Source: Streptomyces sp. NL15-2K (GTDB lineage Bacteria > Actinomycetota > Actinomycetes > Streptomycetales > Streptomycetaceae). Taken from it: 64,000 nt of DNA. Under the pieces are notes generated by a model, which saw only the letters and a list, made by a program, of their open reading frames with translations, did not search any database and was not told the DNA's origin. The stretch is taken from positions 2,337,501 through 2,401,500 of the forward strand of contig NZ_CP130630.1 in the NCBI RefSeq assembly GCF_030551255.1, given 5' to 3'. Made by a program: the position numbers and the translations under genes. Every line of letters begins with the position of its first letter. Position 1 is the first letter of the stretch. Shown piece by piece: positions 34,751-44,717 of this stretch.

Positions 34751-37700
34751 TCAGCGTGCGTTGAAGTACTTCGCCTCCGGGTGGTGGATGACGATCGCGT
34801 CGGTGGACTGCTCCGGATGCAGCTGGAACTCCTCGGACAGCTGGACGCCGATCCGTTCCGGCTTCAACAGGTCGGCGATCTTGGCGCGGTCCTCCAGGTT
34901 CGGGCAGGCGCCGTAGCCGAGGGAGAAGCGGGCGCCCCGGTACTTCAGGGCGAACATGTCCTCGATGTCGGCCGGGTCATCGCCCGCGAAGCCCAGCTCC
35001 GAACGCACGCGCGCGTGCCAGTACTCGGCGAGCGCCTCGGCCAACTGCACGGACAGGCCGTGCAGTTCCAGGTAGTCACGGTAGGAGTCCGACTCGAACA
35101 GGCGGGCGGTCTCCTCGCCGATGCGGGAGCCGACGGTGACGACCTGGAGGCCGACCACGTCCGTCTCGCCGGACTCCTCCGGGCGGAAGAAGTCCGCCAG
35201 GCACAGCCGGCGGCCGCGGCGCTGGCGCGGGAAGGTGAAGCGGGTGCGCTCGTTGCCTGCCTCGTCCAGGATGATCAGGTCGTCGTCCTTGGACACGCAC
35301 GGGAAGTAGCCGTAGACCACGGCCGCTTCCAGCAGATTCTCCGTCTGGAGCTTGTCCAGCAGGCCGCGCAGCCGCGGGCGGCCCTCGCTCTCGACGAGCT
35401 CCTGGTACGACGGTCCCTCACCGGTGCGGGCCTCCTTCAGACCCCACTGCCCCTTGAACAGGGCGCCCTCGTCCAGCCAGGACGCGTACTCCTTGAGCTG
35501 GATGCCCTTGATGACGCGGGTGTCCCAGAAGGGGGGCTCGGGGACCGGGTTGTCGGTGGCGACGTCGGAGCGGACGTGGCCCTCCTCCGGGCGCTCCTCC
35601 ACCTCGACCGCAGGGGCCGCCTTCACCCGGCGCTGCTTCAGTTCGGGCAGTTTCGCCCCGGGCACGCCCCGCTTGACGCCGATCAGCGCGTCCATCAGGC
35701 GCAGGCCCTCGAACGCGTCGCGGGCGTAGCGGACTTCGCCCTGGTAGATCTCGTGCAGGTCCTGCTCGACATACGCCCTGGTCAGCGCGGCGCCGCCGAG
35801 GATGACCGGGAAGTCGGCCGCCATGCCGCGCTGGTTGAGCTCCTCCAGGTTCTCCTTCATGATCACCGTGGACTTCACCAGGAGGCCGGACATGCCGATG
35901 ACATCGGCCCGGTGCTCCTCGGCGGCTTCCAGGATGGCGGAGACCGGCTGCTTGATGCCGAGGTTGACGACGTTGTAGCCGTTGTTGGACAGGATGATGT
36001 CGACGAGGTTCTTGCCGATGTCGTGCACATCGCCGCGCACGGTGGCCAGCACGATGGTGCCCTTGCCCTCGTCGTCCGACTTCTCCATGTGCGGCTCGAG
36101 GTAGGCCACCGCGGTCTTCATCACCTCGGCGGACTGCAGCACGAACGGCAGCTGCATCTGGCCGGAGCCGAACAGCTCGCCGACGACCTTCATGCCGTCC
36201 AGGAGGGTGTCGTTGACGATGTCCAGGGCGGGGCGCTCCTGGAGGGCCTCGGCGAGGTCGGCCTCCAGGCCGTTCTTCTCGCCGTCGATGATGCGGCGCT
36301 TGAGCCGCTCGTCCAGCGGCAGCGCGGCCAGTTCCTCGGCCCGGCCCGCCTTCAGGGACTTGGCGGTGGCGCCCTCGAACAGCTGCATCAGCTTCTGCAG
36401 CGGGTCATAGCCCTCGGCCCGGCGGTCGTAGATGAGGTCGAGGGCCGTCTGGACCTCCTCCTCGGTGAAACGCGCGATGGGCAGGATCTTCGACGCGTGC
36501 ACGATCGCCGAGTCCAGGCCCGCCTTGACGCACTCGTCGAGGAAGACCGAGTTGAGCAGGATGCGCGCGGCCGGGTTCAGGCCGAAGGAGATGTTCGACA
36601 GGCCCAGCGTGGTCTGCACGTCCGGGTGGCGGCGCTTGAGCTCGCGGATCGCCTCGATGGTGGCGATGCCGTCCTTGCGGGACTCCTCCTGACCGGTGCA
36701 GATGGTGAAGGTCAGGGTGTCGATGAGGATGTCCGACTCGTGGATGCCCCAGTTGCCGGTCAGGTCGGCGATCAGCCGCTCGGCGATCGCGACCTTGTGC
36801 TCCGGCGTGCGGGCCTGGCCCTCCTCGTCGATGGTCAGCGCGATCAGCGCGGCGCCGTGCTCCTGGGCGAGCTTGGTGACCTTCGCGAAGCGGGACTCGG
36901 GGCCGTCGCCGTCCTCGTAGTTCACCGAGTTGATCACCGCGCGGCCGCCCAGCTTCTCCAGGCCCGCCTTGATGACGTCGACCTCGGTGGAGTCAAGGAC
37001 GATCGGCAGCGTGGAGGCGGTGGCGAAGCGGCCGGCCAGCTCCTCCATGTCGGCGACGCCGTCCCGGCCCACGTAGTCCACACACAGGTCCAGCATGTGG
37101 GCGCCCTCGCGGATCTGCTCGCGGGCCATCTCCACACAGTCGTCCCAGCGGCCCTCCAGCATGGCCTCGCGGAACTTCTTCGAACCGTTGGCGTTCGTCC
37201 GCTCGCCGATCGCCATGTACGAGGTGTCCTGGCGGAACGGCACCGACTGGTAGAGAGAGGCCGCACCCGGCTCGGGACGCGGGCTGCGCTCGGCGGGCGC
37301 GAGTTCGCGGACGCGCTCGACGACCTGACGCAGGTGCTCGGGAGTCGTGCCGCAGCAACCGCCGATGAGGGACAGGCCGTAGTCGCGGACGAAGTTCTCC
37401 TGGGCGTCGGCCAGGCCCTCGGGGTCGAGCGGGAAGTGCGCGCCGTCCTTGGTGAGGACCGGCAGGCCCGCGTTCGGCATGCACAGCAGCGGAATCCGGG
37501 AGTGGCGGGTGAGGTAGCGCAGGTGCTCGCTCATCTCGGCCGGGCCGGTGGAGCAGTTCAGGCCGATCATGTCGATGCCGAGCGGCTCCAGCGCGGTCAG
37601 CGCGGCGCCGATCTCGGAGCCGAGCAGCATGGTGCCGGTCGTCTCGAACGCCATGGAGACCACCAGCGGCACCTCGACGCCGGTCGCCTCCATCGCGCGC

Positions 37701-38266
37701 CGGGCGCCCAGGACGGAGGCCTTGGTCTGGAGCAGGTCCTGGGTCGTCTCGACGATCAGGGTGTCGGCGCCGCCCGCGAGCAGCCCCTCGGCGTTGGCCT
37801 GGTAGCCGTCGCGGATCGTGGCGTAGTCGATGTGGCCGAGCGTGGGCAGCTTGGTGCCGGGGCCGATGGAGCCCAGGACCCAGCGGGGCCTGCCGTCGCG
37901 GGCGGCGTACTCGTCCGCCACCTCGCGGGCGATGCGGGCTCCCGCCTCGGACAGTTCATGCACGCGGTCGGCGATGTCGTACTCCGTCGCCGCCGTGTGG
38001 TTGGCCCCGAAGGTGTTGGTCTCCACGCAGTCGACGCCCACCGCGAAGTACTCGTCGTGGACGGAGCGGACGATGTCGGGGCGAGTGATGTTCAGGATCT
38101 CGTTGCAACCCTCGAGGTTCTCGAAGTCCTCAAGGGTCGGATCCTGGGCCTGAAGCATCGTGCCCATCGCTCCGTCGGCGACCACCACACGGGTGGCGAG
38201 CGCCTCGCGGAGGGCGGACACACGGGTCCGGCTGTCGGCGGAAGGGGTCGGTGGCAACGAGGCCAT
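34751..38266 (-). CDS. metH: Cobalamin-dependent methionine synthase
   Basis: MetH transfers a methyl group from methyltetrahydrofolate to homocysteine through cobalamin. The 1171-residue protein has the full four modules in order: homocysteine/zinc domain (ending GGCCGTTPEH), pterin-binding domain (GERTNANGSKKFREA), cobalamin domain with the base-off signature RGDVHDIGKNLV, and the activation domain (C-terminal, with GYGACPNLEDR). Two conserved linkers hold ATDNPVPEPPFW. ATG at 38266 with GGGAG 8 nt upstream. It is divergent from gylR. I see no cobalamin riboswitch in the 294-bp leader region. Confidence 0.97.
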   Translation of the reverse strand: MASLPPTPSADSRTRVSALREALATRVVVADGAMGTMLQAQDPTLEDFENLEGCNEILNITRPDIVRSVHDEYFAVGVDCVETNTFGANHTAATEYDIADRVHELSEAGARIAREVADEYAARDGRPRWVLGSIGPGTKLPTLGHIDYATIRDGYQANAEGLLAGGADTLIVETTQDLLQTKASVLGARRAMEATGVEVPLVVSMAFETTGTMLLGSEIGAALTALEPLGIDMIGLNCSTGPAEMSEHLRYLTRHSRIPLLCMPNAGLPVLTKDGAHFPLDPEGLADAQENFVRDYGLSLIGGCCGTTPEHLRQVVERVRELAPAERSPRPEPGAASLYQSVPFRQDTSYMAIGERTNANGSKKFREAMLEGRWDDCVEMAREQIREGAHMLDLCVDYVGRDGVADMEELAGRFATASTLPIVLDSTEVDVIKAGLEKLGGRAVINSVNYEDGDGPESRFAKVTKLAQEHGAALIALTIDEEGQARTPEHKVAIAERLIADLTGNWGIHESDILIDTLTFTICTGQEESRKDGIATIEAIRELKRRHPDVQTTLGLSNISFGLNPAARILLNSVFLDECVKAGLDSAIVHASKILPIARFTEEEVQTALDLIYDRRAEGYDPLQKLMQLFEGATAKSLKAGRAEELAALPLDERLKRRIIDGEKNGLEADLAEALQERPALDIVNDTLLDGMKVVGELFGSGQMQLPFVLQSAEVMKTAVAYLEPHMEKSDDEGKGTIVLATVRGDVHDIGKNLVDIILSNNGYNVVNLGIKQPVSAILEAAEEHRADVIGMSGLLVKSTVIMKENLEELNQRGMAADFPVILGGAALTRAYVEQDLHEIYQGEVRYARDAFEGLRLMDALIGVKRGVPGAKLPELKQRRVKAAPAVEVEERPEEGHVRSDVATDNPVPEPPFWDTRVIKGIQLKEYASWLDEGALFKGQWGLKEARTGEGPSYQELVESEGRPRLRGLLDKLQTENLLEAAVVYGYFPCVSKDDDLIILDEAGNERTRFTFPRQRRGRRLCLADFFRPEESGETDVVGLQVVTVGSRIGEETARLFESDSYRDYLELHGLSVQLAEALAEYWHARVRSELGFAGDDPADIEDMFALKYRGARFSLGYGACPNLEDRAKIADLLKPERIGVQLSEEFQLHPEQSTDAIVIHHPEAKYFNAR

Positions 38267-38486
38267 GTAAGGGGCTCCCTTAGGTGCGACGGCTGTCGGC
38301 TTTACGCGCCCGCGACACCTTCCGCGGTGGGCGCACGCCGCCCAGGGTAACCGGGACGGGCAACGGTTGGTCAGGGAGTCCACGGGACGGACGAGGATGG
38401 CGGGCGGGCCACCGACGGGATACCAGTGACGCAACAGATGCCGACCAATGCCGTCCGACTGTTAGCGGGAGGTCGGCATGGACCGG

Positions 38487-38507
38487 TAGTGTTCGACATT
38501 GCCGAAC
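38487..38507 (+). promoter_or_regulatory. GylR-type operator over the gylR promoter
   Basis: GTTCGACATTGCCGAAC (38491-38507) is an interrupted palindrome (GTTCG / CGAAC arms). It abuts a TAGTGT -10 element (38487-38492). The same sequence type recurs before glpF at 39517, so it is probably the autoregulatory binding site. Confidence 0.65.
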
Positions 38508-38560
38508 AGTGGCAGCGGCGTCGCGAGTCGACGGTCGTAGGGGACGGAGGCAGGACGGCG

Positions 38561-39325
38561 ATGGCACGGAACATCCAGTCGCTCGAACGGGCGGCCTCGA
38601 TGCTGCGGCTCCTCGCGGGCGGCGAGCGCAGACTCGGCCTGTCGGACATCGCCTCCTCCCTGGGCCTGGCCAAGGGCACCGCGCACGGCATCCTGCGCAC
38701 CCTCCAGCAGGAGGGCTTCGTCGAGCAGGACGACGCCTCCGGGCGCTACCAACTGGGCGCCGAACTGCTGCGTCTGGGCACCACCTACCTCGACGTGCAC
38801 GAGCTGCGGGCGCGCGCCCTGGTGTGGACGGACGACCTGGCCCGTTCCAGCGGCGAGAGCGTCCATCTGGGCGTCCTGCACCAGCGGGGCGTGCTGATCG
38901 TGCACCACGTCTTCCGGCCCGATGACAGCCGGCAGGTGCTGGAGATCGGGGCCATGCAGCCCCTGCACTGCACGGCCCTGGGCAAGGTCCTGTCGGCGTA
39001 CGACCCGGTCGCGCACAGCGAGGCGCTGGAGAGCGACCGCAAGGCCTTCACCGACCGGACCGTCTGCGACCTGGACGCCTTCGAGCAGATCCTCGACTTC
39101 ACGCGCGCGCGTGGGTACGCGGCGGACGTCGAGGAGACCTGGGAAGGCGTCGCGTCCATCGCCGCCCCCATCCACGACCGGCGGCGCATGCCGGTGGGCG
39201 CGGTCGGGGTCACCGGGGCCGTGGAGCGGCTGTGCCGGGACGGGGAGCTGCGCCCGGAGCTGATCGCAGCGGTCCGGGACTGCGCCCGCGCGGTGTCGCG
39301 GGACCTGGGCGCGGGGCGGTTCTGA
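38561..39325 (+). CDS. gylR: IclR-family glycerol operon repressor GylR
   Basis: A 254-residue IclR-type regulator. The winged HTH reads LGLSDIASSLGLAKGTAHGILRTLQQEGFV (residues about 27-56), followed by the IclR effector domain (residues 85-250) with the HCTALGKVLSAY block. The ATG at 38561 begins MARNIQSLERAASML, the usual IclR start; GGAGG lies 10 nt upstream. It precedes glpFKD in the same orientation, the order of the Streptomyces gyl region, and should repress in the absence of glycerol-derived inducer. Similar operator boxes lie before gylR and before glpF. Confidence 0.95.
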   Translation: MARNIQSLERAASMLRLLAGGERRLGLSDIASSLGLAKGTAHGILRTLQQEGFVEQDDASGRYQLGAELLRLGTTYLDVHELRARALVWTDDLARSSGESVHLGVLHQRGVLIVHHVFRPDDSRQVLEIGAMQPLHCTALGKVLSAYDPVAHSEALESDRKAFTDRTVCDLDAFEQILDFTRARGYAADVEETWEGVASIAAPIHDRRRMPVGAVGVTGAVERLCRDGELRPELIAAVRDCARAVSRDLGAGRF

Positions 39326-39475
39326 GCGACGTAGCACCAGGCAGTCGGGACGGGGCCGGGACGCCGCGGGCGTTGTCCGGCCCCGTCGTGCGCCGAGACG
39401 TCCGGGCCGCCCGGGCAGCGCAAGATCGATAGCACACGACGATCAATAACGATCGTGTTTTCGATAACAGGACTC

Positions 39476-39532
39476 TTGACTCACCTGTGACCCCGGAGCA
39501 AGACTCCCGTCCATCGGTCGACATTGTCGAAC
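39476..39532 (+). promoter_or_regulatory. glpF promoter with GylR-type operator
   Basis: A possible -35 TTGACT (39476-39481) and weak -10 AAGACT (39500-39505, 18-nt spacer) are followed by the box GTCGACATTGTCGAAC (39517-39532), nearly the same as the box before gylR. A further AT-richer patch with GATC-centred symmetry (39424-39467) lies upstream and might bind an activator or a second GylR dimer. Confidence 0.6.
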
Positions 39533-39614
39533 ACCGACCGGCAATAGGCGTTACAGTGTGACGACGCCAAGGGCCGGCAGCTCTCCCCCTGGACGAAGGA
39601 CAAAGGAGTCGCGG

Positions 39615-40409
39615 GTGTCCAGCTCCGACATCTTCATCGGCGAGACCATCGGTACCGCCATACTCATCCTGCTCGGCGGCGGCGTCTGTGCCGCCGTGAC
39701 GCTGAAGGCCTCCAAGGCCCGCAACGCCGGCTGGCTCGCCATCACCTTCGGGTGGGGTTTCGCCGTTCTGACCGCCGTGTACACCTCGGCGCCGCTCTCC
39801 GGCGCCCACCTCAACCCGGCCGTGACGCTCGGCATCGCGATCAAGGACGGCGACTGGAGCGACGTTCCGGTCTACTGGGCCGGACAGATGCTCGGCGCCA
39901 TGATCGGCGCGGCCCTGGTCTGGGTCGCCTACTACGGCCAGTTCCACGCCCACCTCACCGACAAGGAGATCGTCGGCGGTCCGGGCGCGCAGGACACGAA
40001 GGCCAAGGCCGTCGAGGCCCAGGAAAAGGGCGCCGGCCCGGTCCTGGGCATCTTCTCCACCGGCCCCGAGGTCCGGGTCGTGTGGCAGAACCTCGCCACG
40101 GAGGTCATCGGCACCACCGTGCTGGTGCTGGCCGTCCTCACGCAGGGCCTGAACGACAGCGGCAAGGGTCTCGGCACCCTGGGTGCCCTGATCACCGCGC
40201 TCGTGGTCGTCTCGATCGGTCTGTCCCTCGGCGGGCCGACGGGCTACGCGATCAACCCGGCCCGTGACCTCGGCCCGCGCATCGTGCACGCACTTCTGCC
40301 CCTGCCCAACAAGGGCGGCTCCGACTGGGGTTACGCCTTGATCCCGGTGGCGGGCCCGCTGATCGGCGGGGCCATCGCGGCAGGCATCTACAACGTCGCT
40401 TTCGCTTAG
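39615..40409 (+). CDS. glpF: Glycerol facilitator
   Basis: A 264-residue aquaglyceroporin that lets glycerol diffuse into the cell. The two pore motifs are [12 protein letters not shown] and [13 protein letters not shown]; the Asp after the second NPA marks glycerol facilitators over water channels. Six membrane segments are visible. The GTG at 39615 has AAAGGAG 6 nt upstream, which decides the start over earlier in-frame codons. A charged loop (about residues 105-150, [17 protein letters not shown]) is longer than in E. coli GlpF. First gene of the glp operon. Confidence 0.95.
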   Translation: MSSSDIFIGETIGTAILILLGGGVCAAVTLKASKARNAGWLAITFGWGFAVLTAVYTSAPLSGAHLNPAVTLGIAIKDGDWSDVPVYWAGQMLGAMIGAALVWVAYYGQFHAHLTDKEIVGGPGAQDTKAKAVEAQEKGAGPVLGIFSTGPEVRVVWQNLATEVIGTTVLVLAVLTQGLNDSGKGLGTLGALITALVVVSIGLSLGGPTGYAINPARDLGPRIVHALLPLPNKGGSDWGYALIPVAGPLIGGAIAAGIYNVAFA

Positions 40410-40497
40410 AACAGATTCGAACAGAACAGATTCGAAGCGTTTTAAGCAGCAGTAGTAGAACCAGTCCCCCGACCACGGAACCTCCCAGGAGCACACA

Positions 40498-42036
40498 GTG
40501 ACCGACGCGCACACCGCCGGCCCCTTCATCGCAGCCATCGACCAGGGCACCACCTCCAGCCGTTGCATCGTCTTCGACCGGGACGGCCGTATCGTCTCCG
40601 TCGACCAGAAGGAGCACGAGCAGATCTTCCCGAAGCCGGGCTGGGTCGAGCACAACGCCACCGAGATCTGGACCAACGTCCAGGAGGTCGTCGCCGGAGC
40701 CATCGAGAAGGCCGGCATCACCCGGGACGACATCAAGGCCATCGGCATCACCAACCAGCGTGAGACCACGCTGCTGTGGGACAAGAACACCGGTGAGCCC
40801 GTCCACAACGCCATCGTCTGGCAGGACACCCGCACCGACGCCCTGTGCAAGGAGCTCGGCCGCAACGTCGGGCAGGACCGTTTCCGCCGCGAGACGGGCC
40901 TTCCCCTCGCCTCCTACTTCGCCGGTCCCAAGGCCCGCTGGCTGCTGGACAACGTCGAGGGCCTGCGCGAGCGCGCCGAGGCCGGCGACATCCTCTTCGG
41001 CACCATGGACAGCTGGGTCATCTGGAACCTGACCGGCGGTGTCAACGGCGGCCGGCACGTCACCGACGTCACGAACGCCTCCCGCACCCTTCTCATGAAC
41101 CTCCACACCATGGAGTGGGACGAGAAGATCTGCGAGTCCATCGGCGTGCCCAAGCAGATGCTGCCCGAGATCCGCTCCTCCGCCGAGGTCTACGGCGAGG
41201 TCACCGGCGGCAAGCTCGGCGACGTCCTCGGCGGCATCCCCGTCGCGTCCGCGCTCGGCGACCAGCAGGCGGCCCTGTTCGGCCAGACCTGTTTCGCCGA
41301 GGGCGAGGCCAAGTCGACGTACGGCACCGGCACCTTCCTGCTGATGAACACCGGTGAGAAGCCGGTCAACTCGTACAACGGCCTGCTGACCACGGTCGGC
41401 TACCGCATCGGTGACGACAAGCCGGTCTACGCCCTGGAGGGCTCGATCGCCGTCACCGGTTCGCTGGTGCAGTGGATGCGCGACCAGATGGGCCTGATCT
41501 CCACGGCCGCCGAGATCGAGACGCTCGCGCTGTCGGTCGAGGACAACGGCGGCGCGTACTTCGTGCCGGCCTTCTCCGGCCTGTTCGCGCCCTACTGGCG
41601 TTCCGACGCCCGTGGCGTGATCGCCGGTCTGACCCGGTACGTCACCAAGGCGCACCTGGCGCGCGCCGTCCTGGAGGCCACGGCCTGGCAGACCCGTGAG
41701 ATCACCGACGCCATGACGAAGGACTCCGGCGTCGAGCTCGCGGCCCTCAAGGTCGACGGCGGCATGACCTCCAACAACCTGCTGATGCAGACCCTCTCCG
41801 ACTTCGTGGACGCCCCCGTGGTGCGTCCGATGGTCGCCGAGACCACCTGCCTCGGCGCCGCCTACGCCGCCGGTCTCGCCGTCGGCTTCTGGACCAGCAC
41901 CGACGACCTGCGCGCCAACTGGCGCCGGGCCGCCGAGTGGACCCCCCGCATGGACGCGGAGACCCGCGACCGTGAGTACAAGAGCTGGCTCAAGGCCGTC
42001 GAGCGGACCATGGGCTGGCTCGAGGACGAGAGCTGA
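40498..42036 (+). CDS. glpK: Glycerol kinase
   Basis: A 512-residue FGGY kinase converting glycerol to glycerol 3-phosphate and trapping it inside the cell. It has the N-terminal phosphate loop [28 protein letters not shown], and the FGGY signature regions [12 protein letters not shown] and [14 protein letters not shown] start with AGGAG 6 nt upstream. It lies 88 bp after glpF and 43 bp before glpD. Length and motifs are standard. Confidence 0.97.
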   Translation: MTDAHTAGPFIAAIDQGTTSSRCIVFDRDGRIVSVDQKEHEQIFPKPGWVEHNATEIWTNVQEVVAGAIEKAGITRDDIKAIGITNQRETTLLWDKNTGEPVHNAIVWQDTRTDALCKELGRNVGQDRFRRETGLPLASYFAGPKARWLLDNVEGLRERAEAGDILFGTMDSWVIWNLTGGVNGGRHVTDVTNASRTLLMNLHTMEWDEKICESIGVPKQMLPEIRSSAEVYGEVTGGKLGDVLGGIPVASALGDQQAALFGQTCFAEGEAKSTYGTGTFLLMNTGEKPVNSYNGLLTTVGYRIGDDKPVYALEGSIAVTGSLVQWMRDQMGLISTAAEIETLALSVEDNGGAYFVPAFSGLFAPYWRSDARGVIAGLTRYVTKAHLARAVLEATAWQTREITDAMTKDSGVELAALKVDGGMTSNNLLMQTLSDFVDAPVVRPMVAETTCLGAAYAAGLAVGFWTSTDDLRANWRRAAEWTPRMDAETRDREYKSWLKAVERTMGWLEDES

Positions 42037-42079
42037 CGAGAACCCCCTCTCAAGCTCTGATGAGGAGTAAGAACCCGAC

Positions 42080-43696
42080 ATGACCAGTCAGTCCACCCTG
42101 CAGTCCGTGGCTGCCCTCGGTACGCGCCCGGCCTCCGGCTCGAACCCGAGCCGGGCCGAGACCCGGGAGCAGCTCGCCAAGGCGTCGTACGACCTTCTCG
42201 TGATCGGCGGCGGCATCCTGGGCATCTCCACCGCCTGGCACGCCGCGCAGTCCGGCCTCAGGGTGGCTCTGGTCGACGCCGGCGACTTCGCCGGTGCCAC
42301 GTCGTCCGCCTCTTCCAAGCTGCTCCACGGGGGCTTGCGCTATCTGCAGACCGGCGCGGTGAAGCTGGTGGCGGAGAACCACTTCGAGCGCCGTGCGGTC
42401 TCCCGCCAGGTGGCCCCGCACCTGGCGAACCCGCTCACGTTCTACCTCCCCGTGTACAAGGGCGGGCCGCACGGCGCGGCGAAGCTCGGGGCGGGCGTCT
42501 TCGCGTACTCCGCGCTCTCCGCCTTCGGGGACGGCGTGGGCCACCTGCTCTCCCCCGCCAAGGCCCAGCAGGACGTGCCCGAGCTGCGCACCGAGAACCT
42601 CAAGGCCGTGGCCGTGTACGGCGACGACCAGATGAACGACGCGCGCATGGCGCTGATGACGGTCCGTGCGGCCGTCGAGGCGGGCGCGGTGGTCCTGAAC
42701 CACGCCGAGGTGACGGGCCTGCGCTTCACCAAGGGCCGGGTGACGGGTGCCGAACTGCGCGACCGCCGGTCCGGGGACGAGTTCGGCGTCGACGCCCGTC
42801 TCGTCCTGAACGCGACCGGCCCCTGGGTCGACCACCTGCGCCGGCTGGAGGACCCGAACGCGGCCCCGTCCATCCGTCTGTCCAAGGGCGCGCACCTGGT
42901 CCTGAAGCGGACTTCCCCCTGGCGGGCCGCGCTGGCGACCCCCATCGACAAGTACCGCATCACCTTCGCCCTCCCCTGGGAGGACATGCTCCTGCTGGGC
43001 ACCACGGACGAGGCGTACGTGGGCGACCCGGCGGACGTCGCGGTGCACGACAAGGACATAGCCCAGATCCTGGACGAGGCGGCCTTCTCGATCCGGGACC
43101 AGCAGCTGGACCGTGACCTGATCACGTACGCCTTCGCGGGTCTGCGGGTGCTGCCGGGCGGCCCCGGGGAAACGGCGAAGGCCAAGCGCGAGACGGTGGT
43201 GACCGAGGGCAAGGGCGGGATGCTGTCGGTCGCGGGCGGCAAGTGGACGACCTTCCGGCACATCGGCCGTACGGTCATGCAGAAGCTTCAGGCGCTGCCG
43301 GGGCACCCGCTGGGCGACGACTTCGAGCCGATCTCCTCGCTGCCGAGGAAGCTGCCGCTGCCGGGCGTCGCCAACCCGCGCGCGGTCGCCCACCGCCTGC
43401 TGGTCGACCACCCGGCGCCGGGCCCGCGCATGGCCGCCGACACGGCCAAGCACCTGGCCACGCACTACGGTTCGCTGGCCTTCGACATCGCCCGCCTCGC
43501 AAACGACAACCCGGAGCTGGGCGAGCGCGTCCACCCGGACGCCCCGGAGATCTGGGCCCAGGTCGTCTACGCCCGCGACAACGAGTGGGCCGAGACGCCG
43601 GACGACGTACTGCGCCGCCGCACCACCCTGACGATCCGCGGTCTGGCGACGGACGACGTCCGCGCGAAGGTGCGGGACCTGCTCGACAAGAAGTAG
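42080..43696 (+). CDS. glpD: Glycerol-3-phosphate dehydrogenase, FAD-dependent
   Basis: A 538-residue flavoprotein that oxidises glycerol 3-phosphate to dihydroxyacetone phosphate and passes electrons to the quinone pool at the membrane. The N-terminal dinucleotide fold reads DLLVIGGGILGISTAWHAAQSG, with SSASSKLLHGGLRYLQ close behind, both typical of GlpD/GlpA. The C-terminal alpha-helical domain contains RRRTTLTIRG. AGGAG lies 12 nt before the ATG, a longer spacing than usual. Last gene of the glp operon, followed by a strong terminator. Confidence 0.96.
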   Translation: MTSQSTLQSVAALGTRPASGSNPSRAETREQLAKASYDLLVIGGGILGISTAWHAAQSGLRVALVDAGDFAGATSSASSKLLHGGLRYLQTGAVKLVAENHFERRAVSRQVAPHLANPLTFYLPVYKGGPHGAAKLGAGVFAYSALSAFGDGVGHLLSPAKAQQDVPELRTENLKAVAVYGDDQMNDARMALMTVRAAVEAGAVVLNHAEVTGLRFTKGRVTGAELRDRRSGDEFGVDARLVLNATGPWVDHLRRLEDPNAAPSIRLSKGAHLVLKRTSPWRAALATPIDKYRITFALPWEDMLLLGTTDEAYVGDPADVAVHDKDIAQILDEAAFSIRDQQLDRDLITYAFAGLRVLPGGPGETAKAKRETVVTEGKGGMLSVAGGKWTTFRHIGRTVMQKLQALPGHPLGDDFEPISSLPRKLPLPGVANPRAVAHRLLVDHPAPGPRMAADTAKHLATHYGSLAFDIARLANDNPELGERVHPDAPEIWAQVVYARDNEWAETPDDVLRRRTTLTIRGLATDDVRAKVRDLLDKK

Positions 43697-43737
43697 CCGG
43701 TACGACCGGCAAGAGGTAGCCGGCGCGACCGGTACGA

Positions 43738-43780
43738 CGGGACAGGGGCGGCCCACGCCGACGGGGCCGCCCCTGTCCCG
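43738..43780 (+). terminator. Terminator of the glpFKD operon
   Basis: A perfect 17-bp stem (CGGGACAGGGGCGGCCC / GGGCCGCCCCTGTCCCG) with a 9-nt loop, followed by TGCCTTTCG. It lies 41 bp after the glpD stop. Confidence 0.88.
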
Positions 43781-43834
43781 TGCCTTTCGTGTGCGGACCA
43801 GGGCGTTCAGTGCTCCCTCCCACCCGGTGGACCC

Positions 43835-43889
43835 CATAATGGCGGAAAGACATCGGATGTCTGAACGGCATGCGTCCGAAGGGCATGCC
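43835..43889 (+). promoter_or_regulatory. Promoter with two palindromes upstream of the FadR-type gene
   Basis: A -10-like CATAAT (43835-43840) is followed by a perfect 15-bp palindrome AGACATCGGATGTCT (43848-43862) and then by GGCATGC-N9-GCATGCC (43867-43889). The first has the size of GntR/FadR operators and lies where it would block transcription of the downstream regulator gene. Confidence 0.55.
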
Positions 43890-43910
43890 TGAACCACAGG
43901 GAGGCCGGCC

Positions 43911-44582
43911 ATGGCAGTCACCGACGAGGCGATCGAGAAGATCAAGGGCATGATCGTCTCCGGCGCGCTGCGCCCCGGCGACCGGCTGCCCAAGGAGAGC
44001 GAACTCGCCGCCGAACTGGGCCTGTCCCGCAACTCCCTGCGCGAGGCCGTACGCGCCCTGTCGCTGATCCGGATCCTGGACGTGCGCCAGGGCGACGGCA
44101 CATACGTGACCAGCCTCGACCCACAACTGCTGCTCGAGGCACTGAGCTTCGTCGTCGACTTCCACCGCGACGACACCGTCCTGGAGTTCCTGGCCGTGCG
44201 CCGCATCCTGGAGCCGGCCGCCACGGCGCTGGCGGCCTCCCGGATCAGCGAGCAGCAACTGGACGCCCTCACGGCCCAGTTGGACAAGCTCGGCGACGCC
44301 CCGTCGGTGGAGGAGCTGGTCGCCTGCGACCTGGACTTCCACCGCGGCATCGTGCAGAGCTCCGGGAACTCGGTGCTGTGTTCCCTGCTCGACGGCCTGT
44401 CCGGGCCCACCACCCGGGCCCGGATCTGGCGCGGGCTGACCCAGGAGGACGCGGTCAGCCGCACCTTGCACGAGCACCGGGCGATCCTGGCCGCCCTGCG
44501 CGACCGGGATGCGGAGGCGGCCCGCTCGTGGGCGACCGTACACATCGCGAGCGTGGAGCAGTGGCTGCGGTCCACCCTGTGA
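43911..44582 (+). CDS. FadR-subfamily GntR transcriptional regulator
   Basis: A 223-residue regulator. The winged HTH (about residues 8-70) includes LRPGDRLPKESELAAELGLS and RNSLREAVRALSLIRILDV, typical of GntR. The C-terminal FCD ligand domain has the metal-type residues in ACDLDFHRGI and EHRAILAALRDRD. GGAGG lies close upstream of the ATG. The target genes are unknown; a perfect palindrome in its own leader suggests autoregulation. Confidence 0.93.
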   Translation: MAVTDEAIEKIKGMIVSGALRPGDRLPKESELAAELGLSRNSLREAVRALSLIRILDVRQGDGTYVTSLDPQLLLEALSFVVDFHRDDTVLEFLAVRRILEPAATALAASRISEQQLDALTAQLDKLGDAPSVEELVACDLDFHRGIVQSSGNSVLCSLLDGLSGPTTRARIWRGLTQEDAVSRTLHEHRAILAALRDRDAEAARSWATVHIASVEQWLRSTL

Positions 44583-44717
44583 TCTCTCCGGGGTGTTCCG
44601 GGGTGGCGATCGGGGCAGTGATGCGTTCACTCCCCCGTGCAAGGGGGCTGCGGGCGCCCCCGCCGCACGCCGTAAGGTTGGGTCGTTAAGCGAGGGCACG
44701 TCGGAAGGAGGCGCTGG

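Noticed and set aside
35550..35558. TTGTCGGTG on the plus strand inside metH
   Set aside because: It is followed at 8 nt by GGAGCG, so no -10 element, and is antisense inside a gene. It shows that the 9-mer alone occurs by chance in GC-rich coding DNA.
38267..38560. Possible cobalamin riboswitch in the metH leader
   Set aside because: I looked for a B12-box-like GCCACTG and the paired receptor elements on the minus strand and found only a chance CACTGG. MetH needs cobalamin, so riboswitch repression would also be unexpected.
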